Below are positions 45,332-57,605 of a DNA stretch of 64,000 nucleotides, piece by piece. A model generated the notes under the pieces. The model saw only the letters and a program-made list of their open reading frames with translations, had not been told where the DNA came from and made no database searches. Position numbers and translations under genes: made by a program. Source of the DNA: Dasypus novemcinctus (taxonomy: Eukaryota > Chordata > Mammalia > Cingulata > Dasypodidae); contig NC_080676.1 in assembly GCF_030445035.2 (NCBI RefSeq), forward strand, positions 10,764,940-10,828,939, read 5' to 3'. The stretch's first letter is position 1; the number at the start of each line of letters is the position of its first letter.

Positions 45332-45589
45332 CTACGAAAGAGAATATGAATGGTTATGAAATTATCTCTCTAGGAAGTTAACTCCATAAACCCCCATCCC
45401 ACCCCAAACCTAGTTTAAACAAGAAAATAATTTCATTTGACATTCTTTAAGAAAGAATTCATGAATTCAAACCAGGACTATCATTTTAAGTTTGGGTTTA
45501 CCTTGCAAAAATTTCAGAACTGTTGCCTTATCTTTCATTATTTACAAAATAAAATGCTCCTAAACTGGCAGAAGGGTCAAGCATCCAAA

Positions 45590-45775
45590 ATGAGAGCGAG
45601 CGAAATTTTTTCTTTACACCAAAGATTTGAAAATTGTGGCCTGCTGTCTGCTTTTATAAATAAGGTTTTTTGGAACACAGTAATGCCCATTCTTTTACAT
45701 ACTGTCTGTGACCTGCAAATCCTAAAATTTTTACTATCTGGTCCTTTATAGAAAAAGTTTGCATGATCCCTGCTT
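45590..45775 (+). mobile_element. DNA-transposon-type fossil
   Basis: 'aaattgtggcctgctgtctgcttttataaataaggttttttggaacacagtaatgcccattctttta' and 'ttactatctggtcctttatagaaaaagtttgc' are a familiar pan-mammalian repeat, probably hAT-type. Family not resolved. Confidence 0.5.
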
Positions 45776-46059
45776 TATAATACACCCTTGCTTTACACAA
45801 TTAGCAGATATTTTGTTAATATGAATGAATTTCCAAAATCTAAAATAGCAGAGGTTCTGATATTTTTTCACATTTAAATTGCAACTCTTTTATATTAGAG
45901 TTTCTCTTTTCATGAAAAGTTTTTTTTCTTTATTTTACTTTTCCCAAAGATGGCATCTCTTTGTGATTTTTGGTTCAATCTGCCTTCAATTTTAGATGAG
46001 AATGCGTGAAGAACGTGGATGTAAAACTAACAAAACAAACTTGTGTTTAGCCAGTGGTA

Positions 46060-46510
46060 CTCAGAGTGCAGTACTGGGACTCCTGGGGGTCCCTGAGATC
46101 ATTTTAGGGGTTCTTCAGGTCAAAGCTATTTTCAAAATAATATTTAGACCTTATTTGACTTAATAAATCTCATTTTTTCACAAGGGTACAGACTACAAAA
46201 ACTTCACTGATAAAAGTTTCATATTCCAGATTGCAACTAACTTTTAAGAAAATACTGCTTTTCAAGTTCTCATGTAGTATCAGAGAGTATCCACAATTAT
46301 CTGAAAAGGCTATTAAAATGTTCCTCTATTTTCCTACTATCTTGTGGAGCAAGATTTTTTTCATATATTTCAACTAAAAATAACATATAAGAGATTGAAT
46401 ACAGAGGCAGATATAAGAATTTGGAAAAGATTTGCAAAAATGTAGAGCAATGCCACTCTTCTCACTAAAAATTTAAAAAATTTCTCAGTATTAATTTCTA
46501 ATATGGTAAA
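46060..46510 (+). mobile_element. hAT-type DNA transposon fossil
   Basis: 'ctcctgggggtccctgagatcattttaggggttcttcaggtcaaagctattttcaaaataata' and later 'gcaaaaatgtagagcaatgccactcttctcact' follow the order of an old mammalian hAT element (Zaphod-like by memory). Confidence 0.55.
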
Positions 46511-46594
46511 TATGGATAGATATAAACGACATAAACAAAAGTTCTTTGGGATTGGGGGTGGGGGGTGGAGAAAACAGTGGGGTGACAGCATTCT

Positions 46595-46719
46595 TTTTTT
46601 TGTCTTTATTTTTTTAATATTACATTAAAATAAAATTTTAAGCATTAAAATAATATGAGTTCCCCATATACCCCCCACCCCCCTCACCCCACTCTTCCCC
46701 CATAACAACAATCTCCTCC
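46595..46719 (-). mobile_element. Very short LINE-1-like 3'-end insertion
   Basis: Poly(T), then the complement of the 3' end seen at 11280-11345, about 125 bp. Flanked by GGTGA(C/T)AGCATTCT at 46581-46594 and 46720-46733. Confidence 0.75.
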
Positions 46720-46974
46720 GGTGATAGCATTCTGAGACCGAAAGTTTCAGAACTCTGAGGAGTCTATGCCAGGGATACTGCTGCCAGGGTCTTATCCATA
46801 AGCCTCCAAGGGCTTTGATTATGTATAAATGGACAAGCCAAGTGAGAGACTAAATCTATGTTGCTCATAAAGTAAAAATAAGCCCAATATATTTTTTTTA
46901 GTCAAAGATTTTTAGTCAATTTATTTATGTTGAGTGTTAAAGGACATATGTAAATGGAATAGTATATAACATAC

Positions 46975-47156
46975 CTGTGGTGTCCTGAGAAAGGAGAAAT
47001 CTGGTTGTGGCATACCAACAAGGGAACAAATTCGAGAAAGTTCAGTTACTGGTGTGGACACAGGAGGGATCTGACTAGGAAGAGGCCAACACACATTGTC
47101 CATAGAATGAATACTATGATATTCATTAGCACTGTGAGGCTTATTCATGTAAGATG
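46975..47156 (-). CDS. XRN1: XRN1 coding exon (tail)
   Basis: 182 bp. Contains SYMNKPHSANEYHS and PVTELSRICSLVGMPQPDFS before donor CCACAG|gtatgt. Acceptor ttggtag|CA leaves two bases that complete a codon begun by the final A of the 52415 exon. Ends in phase 0 into TMTVCQ. Confidence 0.95.
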
Positions 47157-47699
47157 CTACCAAGAGAGAGAAAAGGACATATCTATATTAATAAAATGAC
47201 ATCTTGAAGGTATGAAATTATTGCAAGGTTTTGTAGAAGAACAAGCAGGAAATTGTTAAAAGGTGAAAAAGTGAATCTTCCCTAAAACGGAGAAATGAAA
47301 CTCTTCGGTATTGCCTAAAATCACTAAGACCTCAATAAAGATTTTTAGATTATCAAAAACTAACATTTTGAGTGACTAATAACTATATGGCTCTGTTACA
47401 TGTAAAATTGGAACAAGCAAATAGCTTAACTGAGTTGGTTTACAACTAATTCTTATTTTTTGAGGCTTTGGTTTCAGGCTTATTCTCACAGTCACATCTT
47501 ACATTCTGAGATATATGGATGTTTGTTTTTTTTATTGCTCCAAAATGATGCTTCTTAAAGTTTTTCTGAAAGTATTTTAAGTATTTTTATATGGAAGGTG
47601 ATTTTTAAAACTCTGAAAGTTCACATTCTTTATGATCAACAAACTCACTAATTGAACAAAAATCCACCTCAGTGAAAAACTAATCTAAAATTTTAACTA

Positions 47700-47830
47700 T
47701 TCTAGATTTAAAGAGAGCTTAAGTAGCTTGCCCAAGGTTAGAATAAGTTACCTCTGTGATATGGGCTGGATTTTGGGTTCTTGACTCTAAGATCCATGAG
47801 CTTTCTAAAGCTATATTGAAATAAAAGTAA
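47700..47830 (-). repeat. MIR-like fragment
   Basis: 'agagagcttaagtagcttgcccaaggtta' and 'ctggattttgggttcttgactctaagatcc' is complemented MIR sequence. Confidence 0.55.
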
Positions 47831-47831
47831 A

Positions 47832-48700
47832 AATTATTTGTGTTTGACAGTTGAACCATCTATATCCAATTATGTTTTAAAATCTTATTTTGCTTTGTGT
47901 TAGGAGCAACTCTGTCATATGATAAATAAGTAGTTTTCTAAAAGTTATTGGAATATTAAATTTATCAATATTCACTGGAGTATAAATGGAGATAAGTTCT
48001 GATTTTGCTCTGGATTTTTATCCTTAATAATCTCAGATCTACTTATTTTAAAATATTTTTCACTTCTTTGAGAAACTTCTATATTCATCCAATATTGCAT
48101 TAGCCATTTTTCTGGGAAAGGCTCTTGCAGATATTTTCATAGACAAAATACTAAAGTAGGGAGTGTAAAGAGTAGATACAATTAAAGCTGTTTACTGAAT
48201 TCCAGCCATGTAGCAGATGCTATGCTATAGCGTCACAGATTTTAGGTAATTACTTACTTTTCAATGTCTGCCTTCACAAATTATTTTTAATTGATTTTTA
48301 TAGTTTCATCTATTTTTATGCTGGTAAATTATTTAAACATAATATGAATATTAATTATTGGCACCTACTATTTGTAAAACAGAATGTAATTGATTTATGC
48401 ATGATATTTACTTATTAAAACAGTCATTTGCAATGTTATTTTCATTTTACCAACAAGAAAAATGAATTTCTGAAAAGCTAAATACATATATAACTGAGCC
48501 ATTTTTAAATCATGGAGAAAATAGAATGTGAAAACCCTACAAGGTTTAGGTATCTAAAAAATGATTAACTGTAATAGCACAATTTAAGCAATTACTAGAA
48601 GACATTTAGAGATTATGGGTCTATTGATTAGTGTTATAATTTTACAAGTATAAAAATTCTCTTTAAAAACTGAAAGGTTTACCTTTTAAAAGCACATGGT
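47832..48700. other. XRN1 intron, nothing recognised
   Basis: AT-rich intronic DNA without a confident repeat. Confidence 0.4.
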
Positions 48701-48716
48701 AAAAAGAACCAAATGA

Positions 48717-51700
48717 GAGTCCCTCTTGTGCTGTGTATGCAGACATTTGCTACAAGATCCTATTGCACCTACCAACTCTACCTGCCAAAACTATGTCTGC
48801 AAAACTTGTAAAGGCAAGAAGATGATGAAACCTTCATGTAGCTGGTGCAAAGACTATGAGCAGTTTGAGGAAAACAAACAGTTAAGCATCCTAGTGAATT
48901 GCTACAAAAAAACTATGTGAATTATAACACAGACTACATTGGCACAGGATGTAATAGAAGCAGTCTACTGTTCTGACATTTTGGCTTTGCTTAATGATGG
49001 ATCATTGTTTTGTGAGGAGACAGAAAAGCCCTCAGATTCATCCTTTACTCTGTGTTTGACACATTCCCCCTTACCTTCAACCTCAGAAGCTAGAGTGACC
49101 CTCAAGCTAGTTTATCTCCAACACCTGAAAGAACCCTCAGCATTGCTATTGGCAGTTCTGTTATCAATGGTTTGCCTACTTATAATGGGCTTTAAATAGA
49201 TTTGATATAAATATTCCTCCATCGGAACATTAAAATATGATTAATGTATGTAACACTGTTGACATTAAAACTGAAGATCTGTCTGACAGCCTGCCACCTG
49301 TTTGTGACACGGTAGCTACTGACTTATGCTCCACAGGCACTGATATCTGCAGTTTCAGTGAAGATATAAAACCTGGCGACTCACTATTACCGAGTGTTGA
49401 GGAAGTACTCTGAAGCTTAGAAACTTTCAAATACAGAGGTTTGTTGTCCTAATTTGCAGCCTAATTTGGAAGTCACTGTATCCAATGGACCTTTCCTGCA
49501 GCTATCTTCCCAGTCTCCTAGCCATAACGTTTTCATGTCCACCAGTCCTGCACTTCATGGGTTATCATGTACAGCAGCAACTCCAAAGACAGCAAAATTG
49601 AACAGAAAACGACCTAGATCGGAAAGCGACAGTGAAAGTTCAGCCACTTGCAATTCTACCATTATCCGAGACCCAATATTGGGAGCATCTGCTCCTGTGA
49701 CAGTGAAACAGGAGAGCAAAAATCTCTCTTCAACCTATAGCAACTGTTCCAAATGGAGGCACCATGCCCCAAATCAGTAAAACTATACTTTTATCAACTA
49801 AAAGCATGAAGAAGTCTCATGAACATGGATGCAAGAAATCTCACTCTAAAACTAAGCCAGGTATTCTAAAAAAAGACAAAGCAGTAAAGGAAAAGATTCC
49901 TAGTTATCATTTTATGCCAGGAAGTCCTACCAAGACTGTGTACAAAAAGCCCCAGGAAAAGAAGGGTATAAATGTGGGCGTGCTACTCCAAATCCAAGTG
50001 TTCTTACATGCCGTGGCCAACGCTGCCCTTGTTACTCCAACCACAAAGCCTGCTTAGATTGTATATGTCATGGCTGCCAAAACTCCTATATGGCCAATGG
50101 GGAGAAAAAGCTGGGGGCACTTGCTGTGCCAGAAAAGGCCTTGGGCACCAGGGTAATTAATGTCACAGGGTCCCCAGTAACGACGTTTCTACCTGCCAGT
50201 ACACATGATAAAAGTTTGGATGAAGCTACAGACAAGAAATTCGACTGTTAAATCAGTGGGTCTTTAAACCAACTTCTGGTAGGGAAATAGCTAGTTTTAT
50301 GGCGGCTATGGTTCTGTTGGTTTAATTAGCTGGAGTTCCTGCATATAGATCATTGTATCAAGTGGTTTCATTGCTAAGTTTGCAGATAAGAGAGGAGTAA
50401 CCCTACAACTATATGTCTTTATTTATTTATTTTTAAGATTTTATTTATTTTATTTATTTCTCTCCCCTCTCCCCCCGGCCCCAGTTGTCTGCTCTCTGTG
50501 TCCATTTGCTGTGTGTTCTTCTGTGTTTGTTTCTATTCTTGTCAGTGGCCCGGGAATCTGTGTCTCTTTTTGTTGTGTCATCTTGCTGCATCAGCTCTCC
50601 GTGTGTGCAGCGCCACTCCTGGGCAGGCTGGACTTTCGCGCTGGGCGGCTCTCCTTACGGGGCACACTCCTTGCACATGGGGCTCCCCTACACAGGAGAC
50701 ACCTCTGCGTGGCACGGCACTCCTTGCACACATCAGCGCTGCGCGTGGGCCAGCTCCACACGGGTCAAGGAGGCCCTGGGTTTGAACCGTGGACCTCCCA
50801 TGTGGTGGGTGGATGCCATATCCGTGGAGTCAAATCAGAACCTCATAGTTTGAGAACAAATGCTGATGCAACTGATTTATACAAAATAACATTGACCTCA
50901 TTGTTTATGGTCATGCTTTGTGCATAATCAAAGTTTATGATTAATGTAAGGAAGTGGTATCTAGTCAGTTTATAAGGATTGTGCTAAAATTATTTGTGGA
51001 AAAGTAGCCATTAGTTTGTTCAGCAGATTCAGTGCTGCCTTCGGATACCATTAATATTTCTCCTGTTGAAAAGCTAAAGTGTCCAGCTCAACCTTTGTGC
51101 TGATGTCATGCCATTTCTGATCATGAAAATTGGCTACGTGGTGTACGTAGCAGTTCTTAAATCAGCAATATTATGAAAGAAAATTTGCCCCTCATTAGAA
51201 TGCTTAAGAAATCTGTCTTTAAAAATTGAACAAACTGAAACTCTGTCAGACTGTAGACATTTAGCTGTTTATGCTACAAAACTCTTCTGAGTTGAGCAAC
51301 CCCCCCCCAACCCGTTTTTATAAAGTCTGGTTCATTTCTAGGAAAAAATTCTAAATCCTTCCTCCACTTTGAGCAATGTTCTACTGGATAAATGAAGTGG
51401 AGAAGAGCAGTTTTATTCCAATGGTAGTTGAATTTAGACTGGAGTACATATTTTATTTAGAAATTGGGATGTACTTAAAATAATATTAAAATATCCCAAA
51501 ACTTACTCAGATTCATGCACATACATTTTATTTATTGCCATTGGCGACTATGATTTTTGTTTCCTCTAATAGTTTACTGCCACAGACTATATTTTGGATA
51601 TGCTCCTATTTTTCAGGGTTCTATTAATTTTGAAAGCTTCTTTTTAGAAGCCTAAAAAATGTGTGTTTATGAATCCTGTGCATTTAGGTAGGTTTGAAAC

Positions 51701-52350
51701 TTAGGATTTTCTTGAGAATGCTCTGTTGCATGTAAAGCACAAACTACGTTTCAGTTTAAATGCAATTCTTCCCTTTTTAACTTTTATGGAGAAGACAAGG
51801 AAGTCACAAACATTTTGTTGAAGGGAAATCTAGCCAGTTGCTTCAAAGAACACAGCCCAAATAAAAGAAGGACTGACTAGGTTGTAAAGAGATGAACTTA
51901 TGATTTAAAAGAAGAGCTAATGCTTTGACAGTGCTTACTTAAAGAAATATACTGCTGGAAATTTTCGAATTTCTACTCCATTCACCACCCTAGTGAGCTC
52001 TGACATATGTTGAACTTAAATTTTGATTTGGTACACAGCATGCTCAATGATGGTTACTCACCTAGTACAAGAAATGGAGAAGAAACCTTTGGACACAGAG
52101 CAGATGACACCTCCTTCTGTTCTGTAATGTATCCTGGTGTCATTTTCTGTGAATGTGGTCAGGTAGAGTTGTTTTTGTTATTGTTGGGCTTTTTTTCATT
52201 TTTTTTCCCTCTTTTTGGTGTGGTGGGGGTGGGGTAAAGCCATAGGAAGAAAAATGTGATGTGTCTAGTATGCACTTTATTTTTGTTTTGCAAGAAGAGT
52301 TGAACTATTTTTGATAATAAGAGTAAATGGTGGAAAATGCTAAAAAAAAA
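48717..52350 (+). pseudogene. MSL2: Processed MSL2 pseudogene
   Basis: 5'-truncated retrocopy of MSL2, the RING-type ubiquitin ligase of the MSL histone H4K16 acetyltransferase complex. It starts within the RING finger (CCVCRHLLQDPIAP), continues through DGSLFCEETEKPSDSS, ICSFSEDIKPGDS and SCTAATPKTAKLNRKR, and reaches the CXC-domain region (CRGQRCPCYSNHK). It ends ..FDC TAA at 50249-50251. Stops (first near 48918) and several frameshifts inactivate it. About 2.1 kb of 3' UTR follow, interrupted by a SINE. It ends in a 12-A tail at 52342-52353, and AAAAAGA(A/C)CCAAATGA flanks it at 48701-48716 and 52349-52364, the hallmarks of LINE-1-mediated retroposition. It lies in an XRN1 intron in antisense orientation. 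Confidence 0.93.
50420..50833 (-). mobile_element. DAS-type SINE inside the MSL2 pseudogene
   Basis: Poly-pyrimidine start, 'gtcagtggcccgggaatctgtg', 'ggcacactccttgcacatggggctcccctac', antisense head 'ggacctcccatgtggtgggtgg'. The far end is diverged. It post-dates the retrocopy because it splits its 3' UTR. Confidence 0.85.
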
Positions 52351-52414
52351 AAAGACCCAAATGATCTGAATTTCTGAAATGAAATTGGTTATTAATAATA
52401 CTTATTTTACTTAC

Positions 52415-52574
52415 TTAATTTCTTACTTTGTTTAGGCTGGGGGGAAGGTCCATATTCACCTCTTCTATTAGAAGAAACAGTGACTTCATTAACAAACTTT
52501 TTCATTTCATTCTTATGGTCTGCAGGGTCGCAGCCATCAATTTTCAGAATTTCTTTTAGCATCCGAGTTCCCTT
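52415..52574 (-). CDS. XRN1: XRN1 coding exon with tandem acceptor
   Basis: Reads GTRMLKEILKIDGCDPADHK to PSPQPKQSKKL, ending A|gtaagta (canonical donor). The acceptor is tandem: ..aaaag|AAG|GGAACT. Use of the first AG gives 160 bp and an extra lysine; use of the second (exon edge 52571) gives 157 bp. Both keep the frame. The processed MSL2 pseudogene lies directly downstream in the following intron. Confidence 0.92.
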
Positions 52575-52654
52575 CTTTTATGAAAATGATTGGAGTGGAG
52601 ATGGTAGAGGGGGAAAAAAAAAGTTAACATTAGATTTATAGCACTTATAGAATT

Positions 52655-52800
52655 TTTTTTTTTTAAACAATAATTTCCTTTTTTTTTTTTTATAATAGAG
52701 AAGTTGGGAGCTTACAAAACATATTATGCAGAATTCCCATACCTCACCCTTCCATGTTAACATCTTACATTGTTGTGGAACATTTGTTACAGATTATAAA
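52655..52800 (-). mobile_element. LINE-1 3' UTR fragment, antisense
   Basis: Poly(T) then 'aagttgggagcttacaaaacatattatgcagaattcccatacc', the complement of a LINE-1 3' end, like 53660-53740. Confidence 0.55.
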
Positions 52801-52814
52801 AGAACATGATCAGA

Positions 52815-53230
52815 GAAGTGGATGTGACTCAACAGAAAGAGTGTTCACCTACCATATAGGAGGTCCAAGGGTTTGATACCCAGGGCCTGCTGGCTCATGT
52901 GGTGAGCTGGCCCGCATGCAGTGCTGCTGGGCATAAGGAGTGTTGGCCCACACAGGAATGCCCACGTGTAAGGGTGCCCCCTGTGCAAGGAGTGGCCCCT
53001 GCTCAAGGAGAGTCAAGCCACCCCACACGAAACTGCAGCCCGCCTAGGAGTGGTGCCACAGACATGGAGAGCTGATGCAGCAGATGATGCAACAGAAAGA
53101 TTCACAGATCCCCAGTGCCGCCTGATGAAAATACAAGTGGACACAGAAGAACACACAGCTAATGGACACGGAGCAGACAAGGTGGGGAGGGGAATAAATA
53201 AATAAATCTTAAAAAAAAAAAAAAAAAGAG
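52815..53230 (+). mobile_element. Long DAS-type SINE
   Basis: Sense head 'gaagtggatgtgactcaacag', body and poly(A). AGAAC(A/G)TGATCAGA flanks it at about 52801-52814 and 53231-53244. Confidence 0.88.
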
Positions 53231-53283
53231 AGAACGTGATCAGACTATTATCACTAGAGTCCCTTGTTAAAAATCAATACACT

Positions 53284-53540
53284 GGGAAGCAGCTGTGCCT
53301 CAATCAGCTGGGCTCCCATCTACCATATGGGAGGCCCTGGGTTAGTATCCTGGAGCCTCCTTGTGAAGGCAGGCCCTGCACGCCATAGAGAGCCGCCCGG
53401 CCTGCAGGCGCAGCAGAGAGTTGAGTCAGCAAGGTGACACAACAAAAAAAGGAAGATGAGCAAAAACACAGAAGAGCGCGCAGTGAATGGACACAGACAG
53501 CAGACAGCAAGCAAGCCACAAGGGGGGAGGGGAAATTTTA
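53284..53540 (+). mobile_element. DAS-type SINE
   Basis: Sense head 'gggaagcagctgtgcctcaatcag' and A-rich end. AAAA(A/G)TCAATACACT occurs at about 53269-53283 and 53541-53555. Confidence 0.88.
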
Positions 53541-55323
53541 AAAAGTCAATACACTAATACATTCAAATAGCGACAGGGAAATCAATAATGAAGAGGTGAA
53601 AAAAAAAAACCAAGTTTTCTGGTATAGAAAAATAATTTATCACTCTGCTTATTTTTTAAATATATTTTTTATGAGAGGTTGTAGGTTTACAGAAATATTA
53701 TGCAGAAAATAGAGTTCCCATATATCCCCTCCCACATTATTAACACTTTGCATCAATGTGGGATTTTTGTTATACTGGATGAAGGAATATAATTATATAA
53801 ATATATTACTGATAATCCGTAGTTTACATTAGGGCTCACTGTTTGTGATGTATAATCCTATGATTTTGTTTTTAAATTTTTTATTCTAGTGATATATATA
53901 TAATCTAAAATTTCTCCTTTTAACCACATTCAAATATTAATTCAGTGGTGTAAATTACATTCACAAGGTTATGCAATCATTACCACCTTTCATTATCAAA
54001 CTTTTTCATCACTCCAAACAGAAATTCTGAACCAATTATGCATTAACTTCCCATTCTTTACCCCCACTCGAGCCCCTAATAGTCTGTATTCTAGTTTCTG
54101 ACTCGATGAGTTTGCATATTCTAATTATTTCATATCAATGAGATCATACAATGTTTGTCCTTTTGTGTTTGGTTAATTTCAGTCAACATGATGTCTTCAA
54201 GGGTCATCCGTGTTGTTGCATGTATCAGAATTTCATTTTTTTTTAACAGATGAATAATATTCCATAGTTTGTATATACCACATTTTCCTTATACATTCTT
54301 CAGTTGATGGACACTTGGATTGCTTCCATCTTTTGACAATTGTGAATAATGCTGCTATGAATACTGGGATGCAAATATCTGTTCCAAGTCCCTGCTTAAA
54401 ATTCTTTTGGAATTGCCAGGTCATATGGTAATTTTATATTTAACTTTCTGAGGAGCTGCCAAACTGTTTTTCACAGTGCTGTACCATTTTACATTCCCAC
54501 CAACAATGAAGGAATATTCCTATTTCTCCAATTTCTTCTCCAACACTTGTAGTTTTCCATTCTTTTAAGAGTAGACATCCTAGTCTATGTGAAATGGTTT
54601 CTCATTGTGGTTCTGATTTGCACTTCCCTAATGGCTAATGATTTTGAGCATCATTTTATGTGCTTTTTCATCATATGTACATCTTCTTTGGAGAAATGTC
54701 TTTTCAAGTGTTTTTTCTATTTTAAAATTGGGTTGTCTTATTTGAGTTGTAGAATTTCTTTAATCTGGATACTAAACTCTTATCAGATATGTGGTTTCCT
54801 AATATTTCTTCCCATCCTATAGATTATCTTTTTCCTTTCATGATAGAGTCTTTTGATGCATGAAAGTTCTTAATTTTGATGAGGTCCCATTTATCTATTT
54901 TTCTTTTGTTGTTCATGCTTTTAGTGTAAAATCTATGAAATCATTGCCTAATACAAGGTTCAGAAGATGTGTCCCTACTATTCCTTCAAGGAGTTTTATA
55001 GCTGGTTATGTATATAGGTCTTTGCTCCATTTTGAGTTAATTTTTGTATATAGTGTGAGGTAGGGTTCCACCTTCAGTCTTTTGCATATGGATATCCAGT
55101 TTTCCTAGCACCATTCTTTTCCAACTGAATGCACTTGGCACCCTTGTCAAAAGTCATTTGGTTATAGGTGTGAATGTCTACACCTGAATTCTCAATTTGA
55201 TTCTTTGGTCTGTATGATGGTCCATGCTGTTTTAACCATTGTAGCCTAGTAAACATTTTAAGATTGGAAAGTGTGAGTCCTCCAACTTCATTTTTTCATA
55301 GTTTGGCTATTTGGGGTCCCTGT

Positions 55324-55792
55324 ACTGGTTTGAAGCCATACATACCCCAGAAAAAACATGTTCTTAAATCTAATCCATTCCTGAGGGTATAAACCCATTG
55401 TAAGTAGGATCTTTTGATTAGGTTCCCTCACTTAGGGTGTCTCTCATCACCTCAATCAGATTGGGTCTGAATCCTATTACTGGAGTCTTTTATAAATGGA
55501 ATGAATTCAGACATGAGAGAAAGAAAACCATGGAAGCAAGAAGCTGAAATCACTGAAACCTGGAAGAGAAGGGAGAGACCAGCAGATGTCACCATGTACC
55601 TCACCATGTGACAGAGGAGTCAAGGATTCCAGCAGCCAGTCCTTGGGAAGAAATCTTCACTTTGATGATGCCTTTTTTTGGACATTATTTCTGGTCTCAG
55701 AACTGTGAGCAAATAAATTCCCATTGTTTAAGCCAAACCATTTCACTGTATTTGCTTAAGCATCCCAGAAAACTGAAACAGTCCCTTACTGT
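55324..55792 (+). repeat. LTR-like repeat, copy 2
   Basis: Same family as 12385-12787: 'cataccccagaaaaaacatgttctta', 'aatccattcctgagggtataaacccattgtaagtaggatc', 'aataaattcccattgtttaagccaa'. It splits the antisense LINE-1. Confidence 0.6.
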
Positions 55793-56160
55793 TCTATATT
55801 TGATAATTGGCTTTTCTATTTTTACAAAGAAGGATGTTGGAATTTTGGGATTGGGAAGTGGACTGCATTGAATCTGTAAATTGCTTTGGGTAGAATTGAT
55901 ACCATAATAATATTTAGTCTTGCAATCCATGAACACAGATCATCCTTCTATTTATTTAGGTCCTCTTTCAGTTCTTTTGTTCTTTTAGCAATGCTTTATA
56001 GTTTTTTGTGTATGTGTCCTTTACATCCTTGCTTAGATTTATTCCTAGATATTTGAGTCTTTTAGTTACTATTGTGAATAGAAATTTTTTCTTGATTTCT
56101 TCTTTTGCTTGTGTATATAAACCATGCTGATCCTTATAACAGTTTCTGACTCAAAGTCTA

Positions 56161-56531
56161 TTTTTTTTTTAAGATTTATTTTTATTTATTTATTTAATTC
56201 CCCTCCTCTGGTTGTCTGTTTTCTGTGTCTTTTTGCTGCGTCTTGTTTCTTTGTCCGCTTCTGTTGTCGTCAGCGGCACGGGAAGTGTGGGCAGCGTCAT
56301 TCCTCGGCAGGCTGCTCCCTCCTGCGCGCTGGGTGGCTCTCCTTACGGGTGCACTCCTTGCGCGTGGGGCTCCCCTACGCGGGGGACACCCTTGCGTGGC
56401 ACAGCACTCCTTGCGAGCATCAGCACTGCGCATGGGCCAGCTCCACACGGGTCAAGGAGGCCCGGGGCTTGAACCGCGGGCCTCCCATGTGGTAGACGGA
56501 CGCCCTAACCACTGGGCCAAAGTCCGTTTCC
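56161..56531 (-). mobile_element. Long DAS-type SINE, young subfamily
   Basis: Poly(T) to 'gggccaaagtccgtttccc'. CTCAAAGTCTATTTT precedes it (from 56150) and follows it (from 56532), and the LINE-1 text resumes after it. Confidence 0.93.
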
Positions 56532-56872
56532 CTCAAAGTCTATTTTATCTGATATTAGTATAGCAACTCCAACTCTCTTGTTTATTATTTGCATGGTATA
56601 GTTTTCCATCCTTTCACTTTCAGCCTGCTTATGTATTTGAGTTTAAAGTAGTAAACAGCATATAATTGGGTAATGCTTTTTATTCATTCTCCAAATCTGC
56701 CTTTTGGTTGGAAAGCTTAATCTACTTACATTTAAAATAACTACTGATAATGCACATTTTTCTTGCGCTATTTTGCTATTTAGTCTTTCTAAGTCTTATA
56801 CCTTTTTTGTTCCTCAAGTCTTCCATTAAAGCCTACTTGTATATTTCTTTTGTTTTTTTTTTGTAGCATACC

Positions 56873-57605
56873 TGTTAGAGTTTGAATTTGTGAATCCCAG
56901 AAAAAGATTATGGTCTTGGACTAGCCCATTTCTGTGGGTGTGCGGCTCTTTGATTGCATTAAATTCAGTTAAGGGGCCTTTGGTCAGATTACTTGATAAG
57001 ATCACTTTAGGTTTAGGGCTTTTGATTGAGCGAGGAGTGAGCCAGCTTGGGTCTCTGTCCTCTTACTGGATATGATATAAATATAGACACATACAGAGAA
57101 AAGAAGCTACCACTTTTTTACAATGCCATGAGAGAGAGGACTTGAAAATCACTAGCAGCCAAAGCTTAATCTCAAAGTCCCCAAGAGGATGGGCCCAGAG
57201 TGCAGCTCACAGCTGAGGAGATGAGTCATATGCCTGATAGCCCACCTCTGAACTGGGGAAGACAGAGGAACAGCCAAGACTGAGAGAGGAGGCCCAGAAA
57301 GAGAGAAGCCCTATGCCTGGTTGCCCACAGCTGAGCTTCAGAAGATGGTAGATTCTGGGGGGGAAGGCAGGGACCTTGGCAGAGACTGACCTCCATCTTT
57401 GCCATGTGGAAGGATACCAGGATCACAGTAGCTGACTTTGGTGAGAAAGCATCTGTGATGGTGCTTTGATTTGGACATTTTCAAGGTTTCAGAACTGTAT
57501 GTTTTTACCCTAAAAAAAAAATCCTTATTATAAAGGCCAACATTTCTGGTACTGTGCATAGGCAGCCCTGCAGTAAGCTAAGACAGTACTATCAGCCCTG
57601 CAGCA
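56873..57605 (+). repeat. LTR-like repeat related to 14570-14995
   Basis: Begins 'gttagagtttgaatttgtgaatcccagaaaaag'. Shares the 'gtagctgactttggtgagaaagcatct' block and the 'ttataaaggccaacatttctggtact' end with 14810-14960. The end contains a duplicated 'gcag(c/t)aa(g/a)ctaagacagtac' unit near 57570-57620. Confidence 0.55.

Noticed and set aside
48726..50160. Functional RING-finger gene
   Set aside because: It has multiple stops and frameshifts, a poly(A) tail and flanking duplications, so it is a retrocopy.
54233..54424. Independent 63-codon gene
   Set aside because: It is the carboxyl end of LINE-1 ORF2 in a broken element.
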